Positions 44,421-54,308 of a DNA stretch of 64,000 nt are shown piece by piece. The position numbers and the translations under genes were made by a program. The stretch lies in the NCBI RefSeq assembly GCF_019264375.1, contig NZ_JAHVAI010000002.1, forward strand, positions 310,001 through 374,000, given 5' to 3'. This stretch comes from Sedimentimonas flavescens. Lineage in GTDB: Bacteria > Pseudomonadota > Alphaproteobacteria > Rhodobacterales > Rhodobacteraceae. The first letter of the stretch is position 1, and each line of letters begins with the position of its first letter. The notes under the pieces are model-generated. The model saw only the letters and a program-made list of their open reading frames with translations. It was not told the origin of the DNA and did no database searches.

Positions 44421-45434
44421 TCAAAGCGAAATTTCCATACTGACCGGAAAGTGGTCTGACGCCTGTAGCAAGGCCTCGCGCAACTCGGGCGTGCGATAAC
44501 AGGTAGGGTCGTCGAACGGATGCCAGATACGCCATTTTGGCTGCGCCGCGCACAGGTCGGGCGAGACCATGATATAGTCCAGCATCGCTGAGAAATACTG
44601 CTTGTTTTCCGGATCGTAGAACCGCGCGGATGCAGGCGCCGCCATCGTCGCATGACCGCGATGCAGCCGCGCATGCGGGTCGTGCATCTGCCGCCGCGGC
44701 GGCCCGCTGTGGCCCAGCACGATCTCCAACCCCGAGCGCCCGAACAGCCGCTCATACTCGTCCAGACCCGGACCGTCGTTGAAATCGCCCAGCACGATCA
44801 GGCTGTCGCCGGCATCCAAGTGTTCATCCACGCGTTGGCGCAGCCAAATGCATTGCGCGAGTTGCTTGCGGCGGTTCTCGATCGCAACGCGGTTCTCGGC
44901 GTCGGGTGAGTTCGCCCCGCGCGGCGCCTTCGACTTGATATGCACGCCGATCAACCGCAGCAGGCGCCCCTCACGGGTCTCCAGCTCGACCTCCAGCGGT
45001 GGCTTCGAGAAGGTCACCGTGTCCAGCGTCGCGTCGATATCGAGATCAATGCGCAGGCTCTGGTCAAAGCGCGGGCTCTGCCCCTCGCCACCGCGCGGAT
45101 CGTGCCGGGCGCGCAGCACGTCCGGGTCATACATCAGCGCGATTTCCTGTTGCGTATCATTAGCATAGCCGATCAACGCCCGACGCTGACGCAGCCCGAA
45201 ATACTCGGCGAAGCTTTCCAGCATCGCTGCGGTCTTGCGGCGCGCGTTCTCATCGGGTGCCTCGACCACGAGGATCACATCGGGATCGACCGCCGTGAAA
45301 ACGATGCCAAGCGCGCCAAGCTGCTGCGCCCGCGTCACCTGATAACGCGAAGACCACTCGTCATCGTCCAGTATCCGCCCCCGCCGGTCGAAAAGCTCGT
45401 TGAACCACTCGACATTATAGGTGGCAATCCGCAT
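44421..45434 (-). CDS. Endonuclease/exonuclease/phosphatase-family protein
   Basis: 337 residues, no signal peptide. DNase I-like fold with MRIATYNVEWFNELF at the N-terminus (catalytic Asn), GVHIKSKAPR (central), VLGDFNDGPG (Asp/Asn pair) and a C-terminal SDHFPVSMEI (His). Metal-dependent phosphoesterase; substrate could be DNA, phospholipid or sugar phosphate. One-base overlap with the upstream DnaJ gene suggests co-translation. Confidence 0.88.
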   Translation of the reverse strand: MRIATYNVEWFNELFDRRGRILDDDEWSSRYQVTRAQQLGALGIVFTAVDPDVILVVEAPDENARRKTAAMLESFAEYFGLRQRRALIGYANDTQQEIALMYDPDVLRARHDPRGGEGQSPRFDQSLRIDLDIDATLDTVTFSKPPLEVELETREGRLLRLIGVHIKSKAPRGANSPDAENRVAIENRRKQLAQCIWLRQRVDEHLDAGDSLIVLGDFNDGPGLDEYERLFGRSGLEIVLGHSGPPRRQMHDPHARLHRGHATMAAPASARFYDPENKQYFSAMLDYIMVSPDLCAAQPKWRIWHPFDDPTCYRTPELREALLQASDHFPVSMEISL

Positions 45435-46132
45435 CAGCTTGCCTCCGCGCCCTGCCGCAATTCCTCCCAGGCGTAGTTGAGGGCGATGATCCGCGCCTCG
45501 GCCAGACGCACTGCCTCGGGGGGCAGGCCACGGGCGATGGCGCGATCAGGATGGGCCTCGCGCACCAGTTCGCGCCAGCGTGCGCGAACATCAGGCAAGG
45601 GCGTTCCTCTCGGCAGTTCAAGCACCGTCCAGGGGTCGGGCAAGGCATCGGGAACAAAGCTCGCCCGGATCGCTCGGAAACAGCAGTCCTCCAGGCCAAA
45701 GATCCGCGCGACCTCCTCCAGGAAAGCATCCTCGGCCTCGTGGTAATCGCCATCCGCCAACGCGATCACGAAAAGCCCTTCGAGCAGGTCTTTCAGAACC
45801 TCGCTCCCCTGGCCGAACATCGCCGCGATCTTGCGCGCATAAGCGTCGAACCCGGCCACATCGGTGCGCGCGAGGTTAAAGACCCGCGCGGCGTTCTCCT
45901 CTTCGCCCGGCGGTATCTGGAACACCCGGCGGAAGGCTGCAACCTCGTCGCGTGTCACCTGGCCGTCCGCCTTGGCCATCTTGGCCCCAAGCGCGATCAC
46001 GGCGATGGTGAAGGCAACCGAGCGTTCTGGCGGCGCGCGCAGATGATCGAAGACAGCCGTCAGCCCCTCGCCCCGCGCCAACGCGGCAAGTGCCTGCCCG
46101 ATACGGGACCAAAGGGAAACCGGCTTATCCAT
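45434..46132 (-). CDS. DjlA-like TerB/DnaJ-domain protein
   Basis: 232 residues. N-terminal TerB-like helical domain (about 35-150, acidic metal-binding type) and a C-terminal J domain with the essential HPD (EAHPDRAIARGL). Unlike E. coli DjlA there is no clear N-terminal membrane segment. Likely a co-chaperone for DnaK. Its stop overlaps the EEP nuclease start. Confidence 0.88.
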   Translation of the reverse strand: MDKPVSLWSRIGQALAALARGEGLTAVFDHLRAPPERSVAFTIAVIALGAKMAKADGQVTRDEVAAFRRVFQIPPGEEENAARVFNLARTDVAGFDAYARKIAAMFGQGSEVLKDLLEGLFVIALADGDYHEAEDAFLEEVARIFGLEDCCFRAIRASFVPDALPDPWTVLELPRGTPLPDVRARWRELVREAHPDRAIARGLPPEAVRLAEARIIALNYAWEELRQGAEAS

Positions 46133-46149
46133 AGCCTAACCTTAGCGCG

Positions 46150-46638
46150 TCACAGGATCTTTTGCATCAGAACAAGGTCCAGCCAGCGGTCAAACTTCCG
46201 CCCCGCCTCGCGCACCCGGCCGATCTCGACATATCCGACCGCCGCATGAAAGGCGACACCGGCGGCGTTCTCGGCCGAGATTCCAGCCATCATGATATGC
46301 GCGCCACCGGCCCGCGCATGGGCCTCCACGGCGTTCATCAAGGCCCGTCCGGCACCGCGCCCACGCGCCTCGGGCGCCAGGACGATCGTGTGCTCCATCG
46401 CGTGCCGATAACCGTTCCCGCCGCGAAACTGACCATAGGTCGCAAAGCCCAGAACCAGCCCCGCCTCCTCGGCCAGCAGAAACTCCTGCCCGGCATCGCG
46501 GCGCAAAGCGATCATCGCGCCCAGACTGTCAGGCGTCTTCTCCTCGCTGGAAAAGGTCACTGCGGTGTCACGGATTACCGGGTTCCAGAACGCAAGGATC
46601 GCGTCGTAATCGGCGGGCATTGCAGGGCGAATGATCAT
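46150..46638 (-). CDS. GNAT N-acetyltransferase (phosphinothricin-type)
   Basis: 162 residues from the ATG at 46638 (AGGAG upstream). GNAT fold with the acetyl-CoA loop in LAPEARGRGAGRALMNAVEAHA. The start IIRPAMPADYDAILAFWNPVIRDTAVTF and the C-terminus resemble the Pat/MddA-like acetyltransferases acting on phosphinothricin or methionine analogues. Substrate unconfirmed. Confidence 0.88.
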   Translation of the reverse strand: MIIRPAMPADYDAILAFWNPVIRDTAVTFSSEEKTPDSLGAMIALRRDAGQEFLLAEEAGLVLGFATYGQFRGGNGYRHAMEHTIVLAPEARGRGAGRALMNAVEAHARAGGAHIMMAGISAENAAGVAFHAAVGYVEIGRVREAGRKFDRWLDLVLMQKIL

Positions 46639-46707
46639 CGGCGGCTCCTGATTTCCGCGCGACATTGCCCCTGCAAAATGAAAAGGGCAAGGTCTCCCCT
46701 GCCCTTC

Positions 46708-46771
46708 AATGTGGTCCAAATATCCCGGGGGGCCGAGGCTAAGCCTCGGCGGGGCAGAGCCCCCTCCCCCC
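46708..46771. repeat. Dispersed palindromic intergenic repeat, copy C
   Basis: Shares AATGTGGTCCAAATATCCC plus GGGG, and a GGGGCAGAGCCCC hairpin, with copies A and B. It runs right up to the stop codon of the mutase gene, the same placement as copy A at soxG. Confidence 0.65.
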
Positions 46772-48901
46772 TCAGTTCTTGGTCGCGCGAACGATATCGA
46801 GGATCTCGCGCGCCGCAGCCGGAATGTTGGTGCCCGGCCCGAAGATCGCCTTGACGCCCGCTTTCTTGAGGTAGTCGTAATCCTGCTGCGGGATCACGCC
46901 GCCACAGATCACGATGATGTCGTCGGCGCCCTTGTCCTTCAGCGCCTCGATCAGCTTGGGCGCGAGGGTCTTGTGACCCGCCGCCTGGCTCGAGATGCCG
47001 ACGATATGCACGTCATTGTCGATGGCGTCCTGCGCGGCCTCTTCCGGGGTCTGGAACAGCGGGCCCACATCGACGTCAAAGCCGATATCGGCAAAGGCGG
47101 TCGCGATCACCTTGGCGCCGCGGTCATGCCCGTCCTGGCCCATCTTGACGACCAGCATCCGCGGACGACGGCCCTCGGCCTCGGCAAAGGCCTCGACGTC
47201 GCGCTGGATCTGGGCAAAGCCCTCGTCGCCCTCGTAGGCCGCGCCGTAAACACCGGCCAGCGTTTTGACCTCGGCGCGGTGGCGCCCGAACACTTCTTCC
47301 ATGGCCATCGAAATCTCCCCGACCGAGGCGCGCGCACGCGCCGCTTCGACGGCCCCCTCAAGCAGGTTGCCGCCCTCTTTCGCACGGCGGGTCAGCTCAG
47401 TCAGCGCCGCCTGGCACTTGGCCTCGTCCCGCTCCGCACGCATCTTGGTCAGACGCGCGATCTGGGCCTCGCGCACCTTCACGTTGTCGATGTCGAGAAT
47501 GTCGATCGGGTCTTCCTTCGCCAGACGATACTTGTTGACGCCAACGATGACTTCCTCGCCGCGGTCGATCATCGCCTGACGACGCGCCGCCGACTCCTCG
47601 ATGCGCAGCTTCGGCATCCCCGAGGCGACAGCCTTGGTCATGCCGCCCATCTCCTCGACTTCCTCGATCAGCTTCCAGGCCTCTTCGGCCAGCTTCGCGG
47701 TGAGGCTTTCGATGTAATAGGAACCCGCGAGCGGATCGACGACATTGGTGATGCCGGTTTCTTCTTGCAGGATCAGCTGCGTGTTGCGCGCGATCCGGGC
47801 CGAGAAATCGGTCGGCAGCGCGATCGCCTCGTCCAGCGCGTTGGTGTGCAGCGACTGCGTGCCACCAAGGGCCGCCGCCATCGCCTCATAGGCCGTGCGC
47901 ACGACGTTGTTGTAGGGGTCCTGCTCTTGCAGCGACACGCCCGAGGTCTGGCAGTGCGTGCGCAGCATCAGGCTGCCCGACTTCTGCGGGTTGAACTCCT
48001 TCATGATCCGCGTCCACAGCAGGCGCGCGGCGCGCAGCTTGGCCACTTCCATGAAGAAGTTCATGCCGATGGCGAAGAAGAACGACAGACGGCCCGCGAA
48101 CTTGTCGACATCCATGCCGGCCGCGATGGCAGTACGCACATATTCGCGCCCGTCCGCCAAGGTGTAGGCCAGCTCTTGCACCAGGTTCGCCCCGGCTTCC
48201 TGCATGTGGTAGCCCGAGATCGAGATCGAGTTGAACTTCGGCATCTCGTTCGAGGTGTATTCAATGATATCCGCGATGATCCGCATCGAGGGCTCGGGCG
48301 GATAGATATAGGTGTTGCGGACCATGAACTCTTTCAGAATGTCGTTCTGAATGGTGCCCGAAAGCACCGAGCGGTCATGCCCCTGCTCTTCGCCGGTGAC
48401 GATGAAGTTCGCCAGAACCGGGATCACCGCGCCGTTCATCGTCATCGAGACCGAGACCTTGTCGAGCGGGATGCCGTCGAACAGGATCTTCATGTCCTCG
48501 ACGCTGTCGATGGCCACGCCGGCCTTGCCGACATCGCCCACCACGCGCGGGTGATCCGAGTCATAGCCGCGGTGCGTCGCAAGGTCGAAGGCGACCGAGA
48601 CACCCTGCTGACCGGCGGCCAGCGCCTTACGGTAGAAGGCGTTCGATTCCTCGGCGGTCGAGAAACCGGCATACTGGCGGATCGTCCAGGGGCGACCAGC
48701 ATACATCGTTGCGCGCGGGCCACGGGTGAAGGGCTCGATCCCCGGCAGGCTGCCCAGATGGTCGAGGCCCTCAAGGTCGTCCTCGGTATAGAGCGGCTTG
48801 ACGGCGATGCCTTCCAGCGTGTTCCAGGTCAGGCTGTCGAGCGGCGTGTCGCGCAGTTCCTTCTGGGCAAGTTTGGCCCAGTCCTCTTTCTTGTTCGTCA
48901 T
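46772..48901 (-). CDS. scpA: Methylmalonyl-CoA mutase, single-chain type
   Basis: 709 residues from the ATG at 48901 (AGAGGGA upstream). Catalytic TIM-barrel domain (about 30-560, including the substrate-site [21 protein letters not shown]) and C-terminal B12 domain with [24 protein letters not shown], the DxHxxG cobalamin ligand. Adenosylcobalamin enzyme converting methylmalonyl-CoA to succinyl-CoA, the last step of propionyl-CoA assimilation. The pcc genes are nearby; the epimerase is not in view. Repeat copy C adjoins the stop. Confidence 0.97.
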   Translation of the reverse strand: MTNKKEDWAKLAQKELRDTPLDSLTWNTLEGIAVKPLYTEDDLEGLDHLGSLPGIEPFTRGPRATMYAGRPWTIRQYAGFSTAEESNAFYRKALAAGQQGVSVAFDLATHRGYDSDHPRVVGDVGKAGVAIDSVEDMKILFDGIPLDKVSVSMTMNGAVIPVLANFIVTGEEQGHDRSVLSGTIQNDILKEFMVRNTYIYPPEPSMRIIADIIEYTSNEMPKFNSISISGYHMQEAGANLVQELAYTLADGREYVRTAIAAGMDVDKFAGRLSFFFAIGMNFFMEVAKLRAARLLWTRIMKEFNPQKSGSLMLRTHCQTSGVSLQEQDPYNNVVRTAYEAMAAALGGTQSLHTNALDEAIALPTDFSARIARNTQLILQEETGITNVVDPLAGSYYIESLTAKLAEEAWKLIEEVEEMGGMTKAVASGMPKLRIEESAARRQAMIDRGEEVIVGVNKYRLAKEDPIDILDIDNVKVREAQIARLTKMRAERDEAKCQAALTELTRRAKEGGNLLEGAVEAARARASVGEISMAMEEVFGRHRAEVKTLAGVYGAAYEGDEGFAQIQRDVEAFAEAEGRRPRMLVVKMGQDGHDRGAKVIATAFADIGFDVDVGPLFQTPEEAAQDAIDNDVHIVGISSQAAGHKTLAPKLIEALKDKGADDIIVICGGVIPQQDYDYLKKAGVKAIFGPGTNIPAAAREILDIVRATKN

Positions 48902-49104
48902 GGAACAATCCCTCTTCTGTATCGCCGCCTCCGGGCTGCCCCGGCGCTGTTGCGTGCCATTCATCCCCACCCGGCGGATCTAGCCCCCGCCGGGCAAACT
49001 CCCGTCGTCATTCGCCCGTCTTGAGCGAAAATCCTGCCCCGGCGGTCCGCGGGCCATGGAACATGCCCCCGCCGCCGCCTATATTCCAACCAAGGAGGGC
49101 CGCG

Positions 49105-49572
49105 ATGTCTGCACCCATAACCCTTGGATTCGCGTTGGTTTTCGCGCTCTCGGCCACGCTGGCCGCGCCGCTGAACGCGCAGGAGGCCCCCGCGACCGCT
49201 GCGGCCGAGGTCTTCGCTCCCGTCGACGGGGCGACGGCCGATCTGGCCGCATATGTCTGGCAAAAGCGCCCCGTGGTGGTGTTCGCCGACAGCCCCAACG
49301 ATCCGGCCTTCGCCGAGCAGTTGCGGCTGATCGAGGCGCGCTGGCCGGAACTGGCCGCGCGCGACGTTGTGGTGATCACCGACACCACGCTCGATCCAGC
49401 CTCGGATATCCGCCGCAAGCTGCGCCCGCGTGGCTTCTCGCTGGTGCTGATGACCAAGGACGGGCAGGTCTCGATCCGCAAGCCCTTGCCCTGGGATGGG
49501 CGCGAGATCATGCGCGCCATCGACAAGATGCCGATCCGGCGCGAGGAAATCCGCAACGGGGCTGCGCGGTAA
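49105..49572 (+). CDS. DUF4174 exported protein
   Basis: 155 residues from the ATG at 49105 (AAGGAGGG upstream). N-terminal signal peptide (about 1-28). Mature domain starts around VYVWQKRPVVVFADSPND and has the thioredoxin-like beta-alpha pattern of DUF4174 with the ending KPLPWDGREIMRAIDKMPIRR. Without a CxxC, a redox role is not supported. Converges with the GT-C-like gene, eight bases apart. Confidence 0.82.
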   Translation: MSAPITLGFALVFALSATLAAPLNAQEAPATAAAEVFAPVDGATADLAAYVWQKRPVVVFADSPNDPAFAEQLRLIEARWPELAARDVVVITDTTLDPASDIRRKLRPRGFSLVLMTKDGQVSIRKPLPWDGREIMRAIDKMPIRREEIRNGAAR

Positions 49573-49579
49573 GCGGCGA

Positions 49580-51142
49580 TCATTGCCCCACCTCCGCCAT
49601 GGTGAACTGCGCATCGGCAGGCAGCGTCTGCGCGAAGGCGCGCAGCTTTTCACGCAGCTCCGGCGCGTATTCGGGCGCGGTCGCGTAAAACCCGACGCGC
49701 CAATCCGCGACCGTTCCGCGCGGGTTGTCCATCGTCAGTTCCCCAAGGCGCTGCCACGTCGGCGCGACCGCATCCGCGAACCAGCTATCGTAGATCATCA
49801 CCAGGCGGACGCCGTGCTGCGCCACCAGCGGCCCGCCCCAGCCGGGCTGCGGCCCGCCCGGACGCATCCGTTCGGCCAGCGCCGAGGGCGATCCGAGCCC
49901 ATATAAATCAAACACATACTGATCGTTTTGCCATGTGACCCAGCCCAGATCGTTCACCCCAACGGGCGCCTGCGCATAGTCCTTGGCGAAACGGGCCATC
50001 TGGGCCTGCTGCAAATGGATCGCGCGCGGTCCCCAGACCGAACGATCCGCCAGCGACGTCGCGTAGGTATCGCCCAGAACGCCGAGCGAAAGCACAAGAG
50101 CGGCAGCGGTGACGGCCCTCCACACCGGCCCCATGTGCGATAGCGCCAGCACAAGGCCGCCAATCAGAACCAGCAAGATGTAATGCTCGTAGCGGTTCAT
50201 CCAGCCAATGCGACCGCCGAGGAAATGCGCGATCCCCGCCAGACCGATGGCCCAGAACACCAGATACAGCCGCTCGCGGCGCAGGTTCTGAACGGCCAGC
50301 GCGATCAGCACCGAGAAGAAGCTCAGAGCCAGAAGGATCTGCCCCGGCTTCTTTTGGATGTTCTCGATAATGGCGCGCACGAAGCCCGGCAGTTCCGGCC
50401 CATTGCCGGTAGACAGTTGCGTCTTGGCGATGATGGAACCGGGCAGCGGCTCGAGCCCCAACGACACAAGGAAGCCCATGAAGGCCAGCACGGGCAGGAT
50501 GGCCGCCAGCCCCAGCCCAAACGCCGCAGCGATCCGACCGCGCAGCAACAGCACGCCGCAGGCCGCGCCGGACAGGGCGAGCCCCTCCAGCCGCATGAGC
50601 GGCGCGCCGATCACCCCGATCACGAGCAGCGCCGAGATCCGATCTTCCTTCACGAAAATCCACAGGCCCAAAAGGCAGGCCAGCGCGAAGGCCGCGTGCA
50701 GGCTGTGCTCCATCCCGGCGAAACCGACGCCCGGAACGTTCAGCGCCAGCGGCCCGACGATCGCAAGCACAACGGTGACTACCCGCGACAGGTTCGCGCG
50801 CGCAACCACCAGCCCCCAGAGCACACCGACGGCGGCAACACCGACGATATTCCACAACAGCGGCATCCAGCGCTGCATCTCGGTTCCCGCGAAGGGCACC
50901 AGCAGCAGCGGATACAGGATGGACGAGGCCGCCGAAGAGGCCTCGCCCGGATTGACACCATAGGTGCCCGAGGCAATGCCCTCGGCCATGGCCATGTGGA
51001 TGTAGACGTCATCCAGCGGATATTCGAAGACACCCGCCAGCACCGCGGCCCACAGCTGCAACCCCGCGAACGCTGCCAATGAAACAAAGGCAGAGAGCGC
51101 GGCGCAGCCGAGAGCGTTTTCGCGGGCCGGCGAAAGCGTCAT
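49580..51142 (-). CDS. Polytopic membrane protein, GT-C glycosyltransferase-like
   Basis: 520 residues, about 11-12 membrane segments, then a soluble C-terminal part. The first loop has PLDDVYIHMAMAEGIASG, an acidic pair after membrane segment 1 like the catalytic Asp of GT-C (GT39/83) enzymes. The start ATG is separated from the pccA stop by one base (TGAGATG), indicating translational coupling. Substrate unknown; the fold assignment is inference from topology and the DD motif. Confidence 0.68.
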   Translation of the reverse strand: MTLSPARENALGCAALSAFVSLAAFAGLQLWAAVLAGVFEYPLDDVYIHMAMAEGIASGTYGVNPGEASSAASSILYPLLLVPFAGTEMQRWMPLLWNIVGVAAVGVLWGLVVARANLSRVVTVVLAIVGPLALNVPGVGFAGMEHSLHAAFALACLLGLWIFVKEDRISALLVIGVIGAPLMRLEGLALSGAACGVLLLRGRIAAAFGLGLAAILPVLAFMGFLVSLGLEPLPGSIIAKTQLSTGNGPELPGFVRAIIENIQKKPGQILLALSFFSVLIALAVQNLRRERLYLVFWAIGLAGIAHFLGGRIGWMNRYEHYILLVLIGGLVLALSHMGPVWRAVTAAALVLSLGVLGDTYATSLADRSVWGPRAIHLQQAQMARFAKDYAQAPVGVNDLGWVTWQNDQYVFDLYGLGSPSALAERMRPGGPQPGWGGPLVAQHGVRLVMIYDSWFADAVAPTWQRLGELTMDNPRGTVADWRVGFYATAPEYAPELREKLRAFAQTLPADAQFTMAEVGQ

Positions 51143-51143
51143 C

Positions 51144-53147
51144 TCATTCGAACTCCATGATCACGTCGTCAACCTTGAGCGAGGCGCCCGCGGCTGCGTT
51201 GATCTTCTTGACGACACCCCTGCGCTCGGCGCGCAGGATGTTTTCCATCTTCATCGCCTCGACGGTGGCCAGCGCCTGACCTTCCTGAACTTCCTGGCCC
51301 TCTTCGACCGAGATCTTCACGACAAGGCCGGGCATCGGGCAGAGCAGGAACTTCGAGGTATCCGGCGGCAGCTTCTCGGGCATCAGCACCGCAAGCTCGT
51401 GCTGACGCGGGGTGCGCACATGCACCTTGAGGTCGGCACCGCGCACGCGGATGCGGAAGCCCATCGGAAGCAGGCCTACCTTGAGCACCAGCGGCTCGCC
51501 CGCCACGTCCAGAACCGCCAGCGACTTGCCCGGCGTCCAGTCCGAGGACACGCGCTTCTTGCCGCCATCCTTGAAGGTCACGGTCGACCCATCGCGGTCG
51601 GCGTCGATGTGCAGCGCGTATTCCTTGCCCTGCAGGCTCACGACCCATTCGTTGCCGACGTGACGCTCGTGGTTGCCAAGGGTGCCCGAGATGCGCGACT
51701 GGCGGATCTCCGAGACGCGGTTCATCGCAGCGGCGGCTGCGGCCACGTCACGCAGAACCTCTTCGTTCAGTTGCACGCCCTGGAAGCCATCGGGGTATTC
51801 CTCGGCGATGAAGGCCGTCGTGATGTCGCCCTTGATGAAGCGGTCATGGTCCATCACCGCGCCGACGAAGGGCAGGTTGTGGCCGATGCCTTCAACCTCG
51901 AAGGTATCCAGCGCCAGACGCATCTCTTCGATGGCCTCGGCGCGGGTCGGCGCCCAGGTGCAGAGCTTGGCGATCATCGGGTCGTAATACATCGAGATCT
52001 CGCCGCCTTCGAAGACGCCCGTATCGTTGCGCACGATCCCGCCGCGCGAGGTCGGACCTTCGACCGGCGGGCGATACTTGATCAGGCGCCCGATCGAGGG
52101 CAGGAAGTTGCGGTAGGGATCTTCGGCATAAAGGCGCGATTCAATCGCCCAACCGTTGATCTTGAGGTCTTCCTGCTTGAAGGGCAGCGGCTCGCCACCG
52201 GCGACACGGATCATCTGCTCGACCAGGTCAACCCCGGTGATCAGTTCGGTAACCGGGTGTTCCACCTGCAGACGGGTGTTCATCTCGAGGAAGTAGAAGT
52301 TCTTGCTGCCGTCGACGATGAATTCCACCGTACCGGCCGAGGAGTAACCCACGGCCTTGGCCAGCGCGCAGGCCTGCTCACCCATGGCTTTGCGGGTGGC
52401 TTCGTCGAGGAACGGCGACGGAGCCTCTTCGATGACCTTCTGGTTACGGCGCTGGATCGAGCATTCACGCTCGTGCAGATAGACGCAATTGCCGTGCTTG
52501 TCGGCCAGCACCTGGATCTCGATGTGGCGCGGCTGCGTCACGAACTTCTCGATGAAGATACGGTCGTCGCCGAACGAGTTCGCGGCCTCGTTCTTCGAGC
52601 TCTCGAAGCCTTCGCGGGCTTCCTGCTCGTTCCAGGCGATCCGCATGCCCTTGCCGCCGCCGCCAGCGGAGGCCTTGATCATGACCGGGTAGCCGATCTG
52701 GTTCGAGATCTTCACCGCCTCGTCGGCATCGGCGATCAGGCCCATGTAGCCCGGAACGGTCGACACGCCGGCTTCCTGCGCGATCTTCTTCGAGGTGATC
52801 TTGTCGCCCATCGCCTCAATCGCGGGCGACGGCGGGCCAACGAAGACAACGCCTTCTTTTTCAAGGGCTTCTGCGAACTTCATGTTCTCCGACAGGAAGC
52901 CGTAGCCCGGGTGCACCGCCTCGGCGCCGGTCTGACGGATCGCATCCATGATCTTGTCGATCACGATGTAGGACTGGTTTGCCGGCGGCGGGCCGATGTG
53001 GACGGCCTCGTCGGCCATCTTGACGTGGAGCGCATTCGCATCGGCGTCAGAGTAGACGGCGACCGTTTTGATCCCCATCTTCTGAGCCGATTTGATTACC
53101 CGGCAGGCGATCTCGCCGCGGTTTGCGATCAGGATTTTCTTGAACAT
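51144..53147 (-). CDS. pccA: Propionyl-CoA carboxylase alpha (biotin) subunit
   Basis: 667 residues from the ATG at 53147 (AAGGGACTG upstream). Biotin carboxylase ATP-grasp domain (1-450, MFKKILIANRGEIACRVIKSA and HPGYGFLSENMKF), the BT domain (about 470-590) and a C-terminal biotin carrier with EAMKMEN carrying biotin-Lys. Carboxylates biotin with bicarbonate and ATP; PccB transfers it to propionyl-CoA. The lack of adjacency to pccB is unusual; five small genes lie between. Confidence 0.96.
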   Translation of the reverse strand: MFKKILIANRGEIACRVIKSAQKMGIKTVAVYSDADANALHVKMADEAVHIGPPPANQSYIVIDKIMDAIRQTGAEAVHPGYGFLSENMKFAEALEKEGVVFVGPPSPAIEAMGDKITSKKIAQEAGVSTVPGYMGLIADADEAVKISNQIGYPVMIKASAGGGGKGMRIAWNEQEAREGFESSKNEAANSFGDDRIFIEKFVTQPRHIEIQVLADKHGNCVYLHERECSIQRRNQKVIEEAPSPFLDEATRKAMGEQACALAKAVGYSSAGTVEFIVDGSKNFYFLEMNTRLQVEHPVTELITGVDLVEQMIRVAGGEPLPFKQEDLKINGWAIESRLYAEDPYRNFLPSIGRLIKYRPPVEGPTSRGGIVRNDTGVFEGGEISMYYDPMIAKLCTWAPTRAEAIEEMRLALDTFEVEGIGHNLPFVGAVMDHDRFIKGDITTAFIAEEYPDGFQGVQLNEEVLRDVAAAAAAMNRVSEIRQSRISGTLGNHERHVGNEWVVSLQGKEYALHIDADRDGSTVTFKDGGKKRVSSDWTPGKSLAVLDVAGEPLVLKVGLLPMGFRIRVRGADLKVHVRTPRQHELAVLMPEKLPPDTSKFLLCPMPGLVVKISVEEGQEVQEGQALATVEAMKMENILRAERRGVVKKINAAAGASLKVDDVIMEFE

Positions 53148-53220
53148 GTCAGTCCCTTCCCCTCGGGCACGGATGATGGCCGCCCCGCTCTTCGTGATTG
53201 CTGGTTCGATTGACGGAAAC

Positions 53221-53256
53221 AAAAATGCCACCGGGGACGGAATCCCCGATGGCATT
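53221..53256 (-). terminator. Rho-independent terminator of glycine-zipper lipoprotein gene
   Basis: Minus-strand stem AATGCCATCGGGGA and TCCCCGGTGGCATT followed by TTTGTTT, about 60 bases after the lipoprotein stop and upstream of pccA, so pccA is likely transcribed separately. Confidence 0.85.
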
Positions 53257-53317
53257 CAGATACGCATGGCGCCGGACAACCGGGCGCCGCCCGGTCGCGT
53301 CGCCGATGTTCAACGTG

Positions 53318-53518
53318 TTACTGGCACACGCCCATGTCGTCGCAATAGGTGCCAGCCAAGGCGCCGATCGCCGCACCGGCGACGACGTTGGTGTCGGTCG
53401 CATCCGCGATGAGCGCACCGGCGGCCGCACCGCCAAGGGCGCGCTGCCCTTCGGTTGCATAGCAGCCCGAGAGGACGGACACGGCGAGAACCGCGACGAG
53501 AACCGAGTATTTACGCAT
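53318..53518 (-). CDS. Small glycine-zipper lipoprotein
   Basis: 66 residues from the ATG at 53518 (GGAGGCAG upstream). Lipobox LSGC at residues about 17-20, then a glycine-zipper region (ALGGAAAGALIADATD...AGAAIGALAGTYC) of the OmpA/Rcp type. Two further cysteines follow near the C-terminus. Predicted outer-membrane lipoprotein; function unknown. Confidence 0.82.
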   Translation of the reverse strand: MRKYSVLVAVLAVSVLSGCYATEGQRALGGAAAGALIADATDTNVVAGAAIGALAGTYCDDMGVCQ

Positions 53519-53843
53519 GTTGAACTGCCTCCATTCACAGGTTTCTTTGCCCGCGATTCTAGCGCAGCCGTGCGCGAAGAAAAGCGAATACCGCATTCGG
53601 CGCTCCCGGCGCCGGCCAAATCGGCGGCACACCGCTGATCTTCGGGGGAAAGAAGCGGTCTGACCAGCGGGCCAGACCGCAGACAAAGGGAAGGGATAGG
53701 GAAGATGCGCCAGACCGGATGCAGGGTTACACCGGTGCGCACTACCCCATGCTGCGCCGCGCCAGCCACATTGGCAAAGCCAAATCGCGCGATCGCGGCG
53801 CGATCGGCGACAAGTTGCCCATAGGTAAGCGAGACGCGCGAGA
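53519..53843. other. Intergenic region with one stem-loop
   Basis: No gene recognised. GCGGTCTG and CAGACCGC (53654-53681) form a stem on the minus strand with a following CTTCTTTCC; it may terminate the gene at 53844-54233. Otherwise nothing seen. Confidence 0.5.
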
Positions 53844-54233
53844 TCATTCCCAATCGTCCTCCTCGTCGTCCCACGTGAACGCCTCGGGGTCTTCGAACAC
53901 TTCCGGGAAGGCGGCCTGGGCTTTTTTGACGTCGATGCGCAAAAGCGCCTCGTAAGAGCACGGATCGAAGGGGTCGGTGGCGGGCACGACCTCGCGCCCG
54001 AACAGCCAGCTCAGGCGACCGGCATCGAGGTTGCCCCGTTCAAAGGTCTCCTCGCCGAATTGCGCCCATAGCGCGGCCATAAAGCCCGCGTCGGCACGGC
54101 GGTCAGCAGCCGCGCGGTCCCTATAACGCTCGCGGCGAATGATCTTGGTCGCGCCGTTCTTGTTCGCGCGGCGGATCAGGAATTGGAAGTCGGTCCCGGG
54201 CAGACGCCCCGGAAATCCACGGTGTTTCAGCAT
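53844..54233 (-). CDS. Hypothetical protein with acidic tail
   Basis: 129 residues, no signal peptide. GGAGGGCACCC precedes the ATG at 54233, a strong ribosome site. Basic first half (RRANKNGATKIIRRERYRDRAAA), acidic C-terminus ending DDEEDDWE. Looks like a small soluble protein, possibly RNA-interacting by charge pattern, but I do not recognise a family. Confidence 0.72.
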   Translation of the reverse strand: MLKHRGFPGRLPGTDFQFLIRRANKNGATKIIRRERYRDRAAADRRADAGFMAALWAQFGEETFERGNLDAGRLSWLFGREVVPATDPFDPCSYEALLRIDVKKAQAAFPEVFEDPEAFTWDDEEDDWE

Positions 54234-54308
54234 TGGGTGCCCTCCTGTACGAAGGACACCCGATAGCGCAGTTCGACGCCCGCCCGCAACGTGCGGACGG
54301 CTGCAAGG

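Noticed and set aside
46709-49024. Long plus-strand open frame opposite the methylmalonyl-CoA mutase gene
   Set aside because: Arg/His/Asp-rich composition without motifs; the mutase on the minus strand is certain.
51399-53213. Long plus-strand open frame opposite pccA
   Set aside because: Mirror frame of a confirmed gene; no ribosome site.
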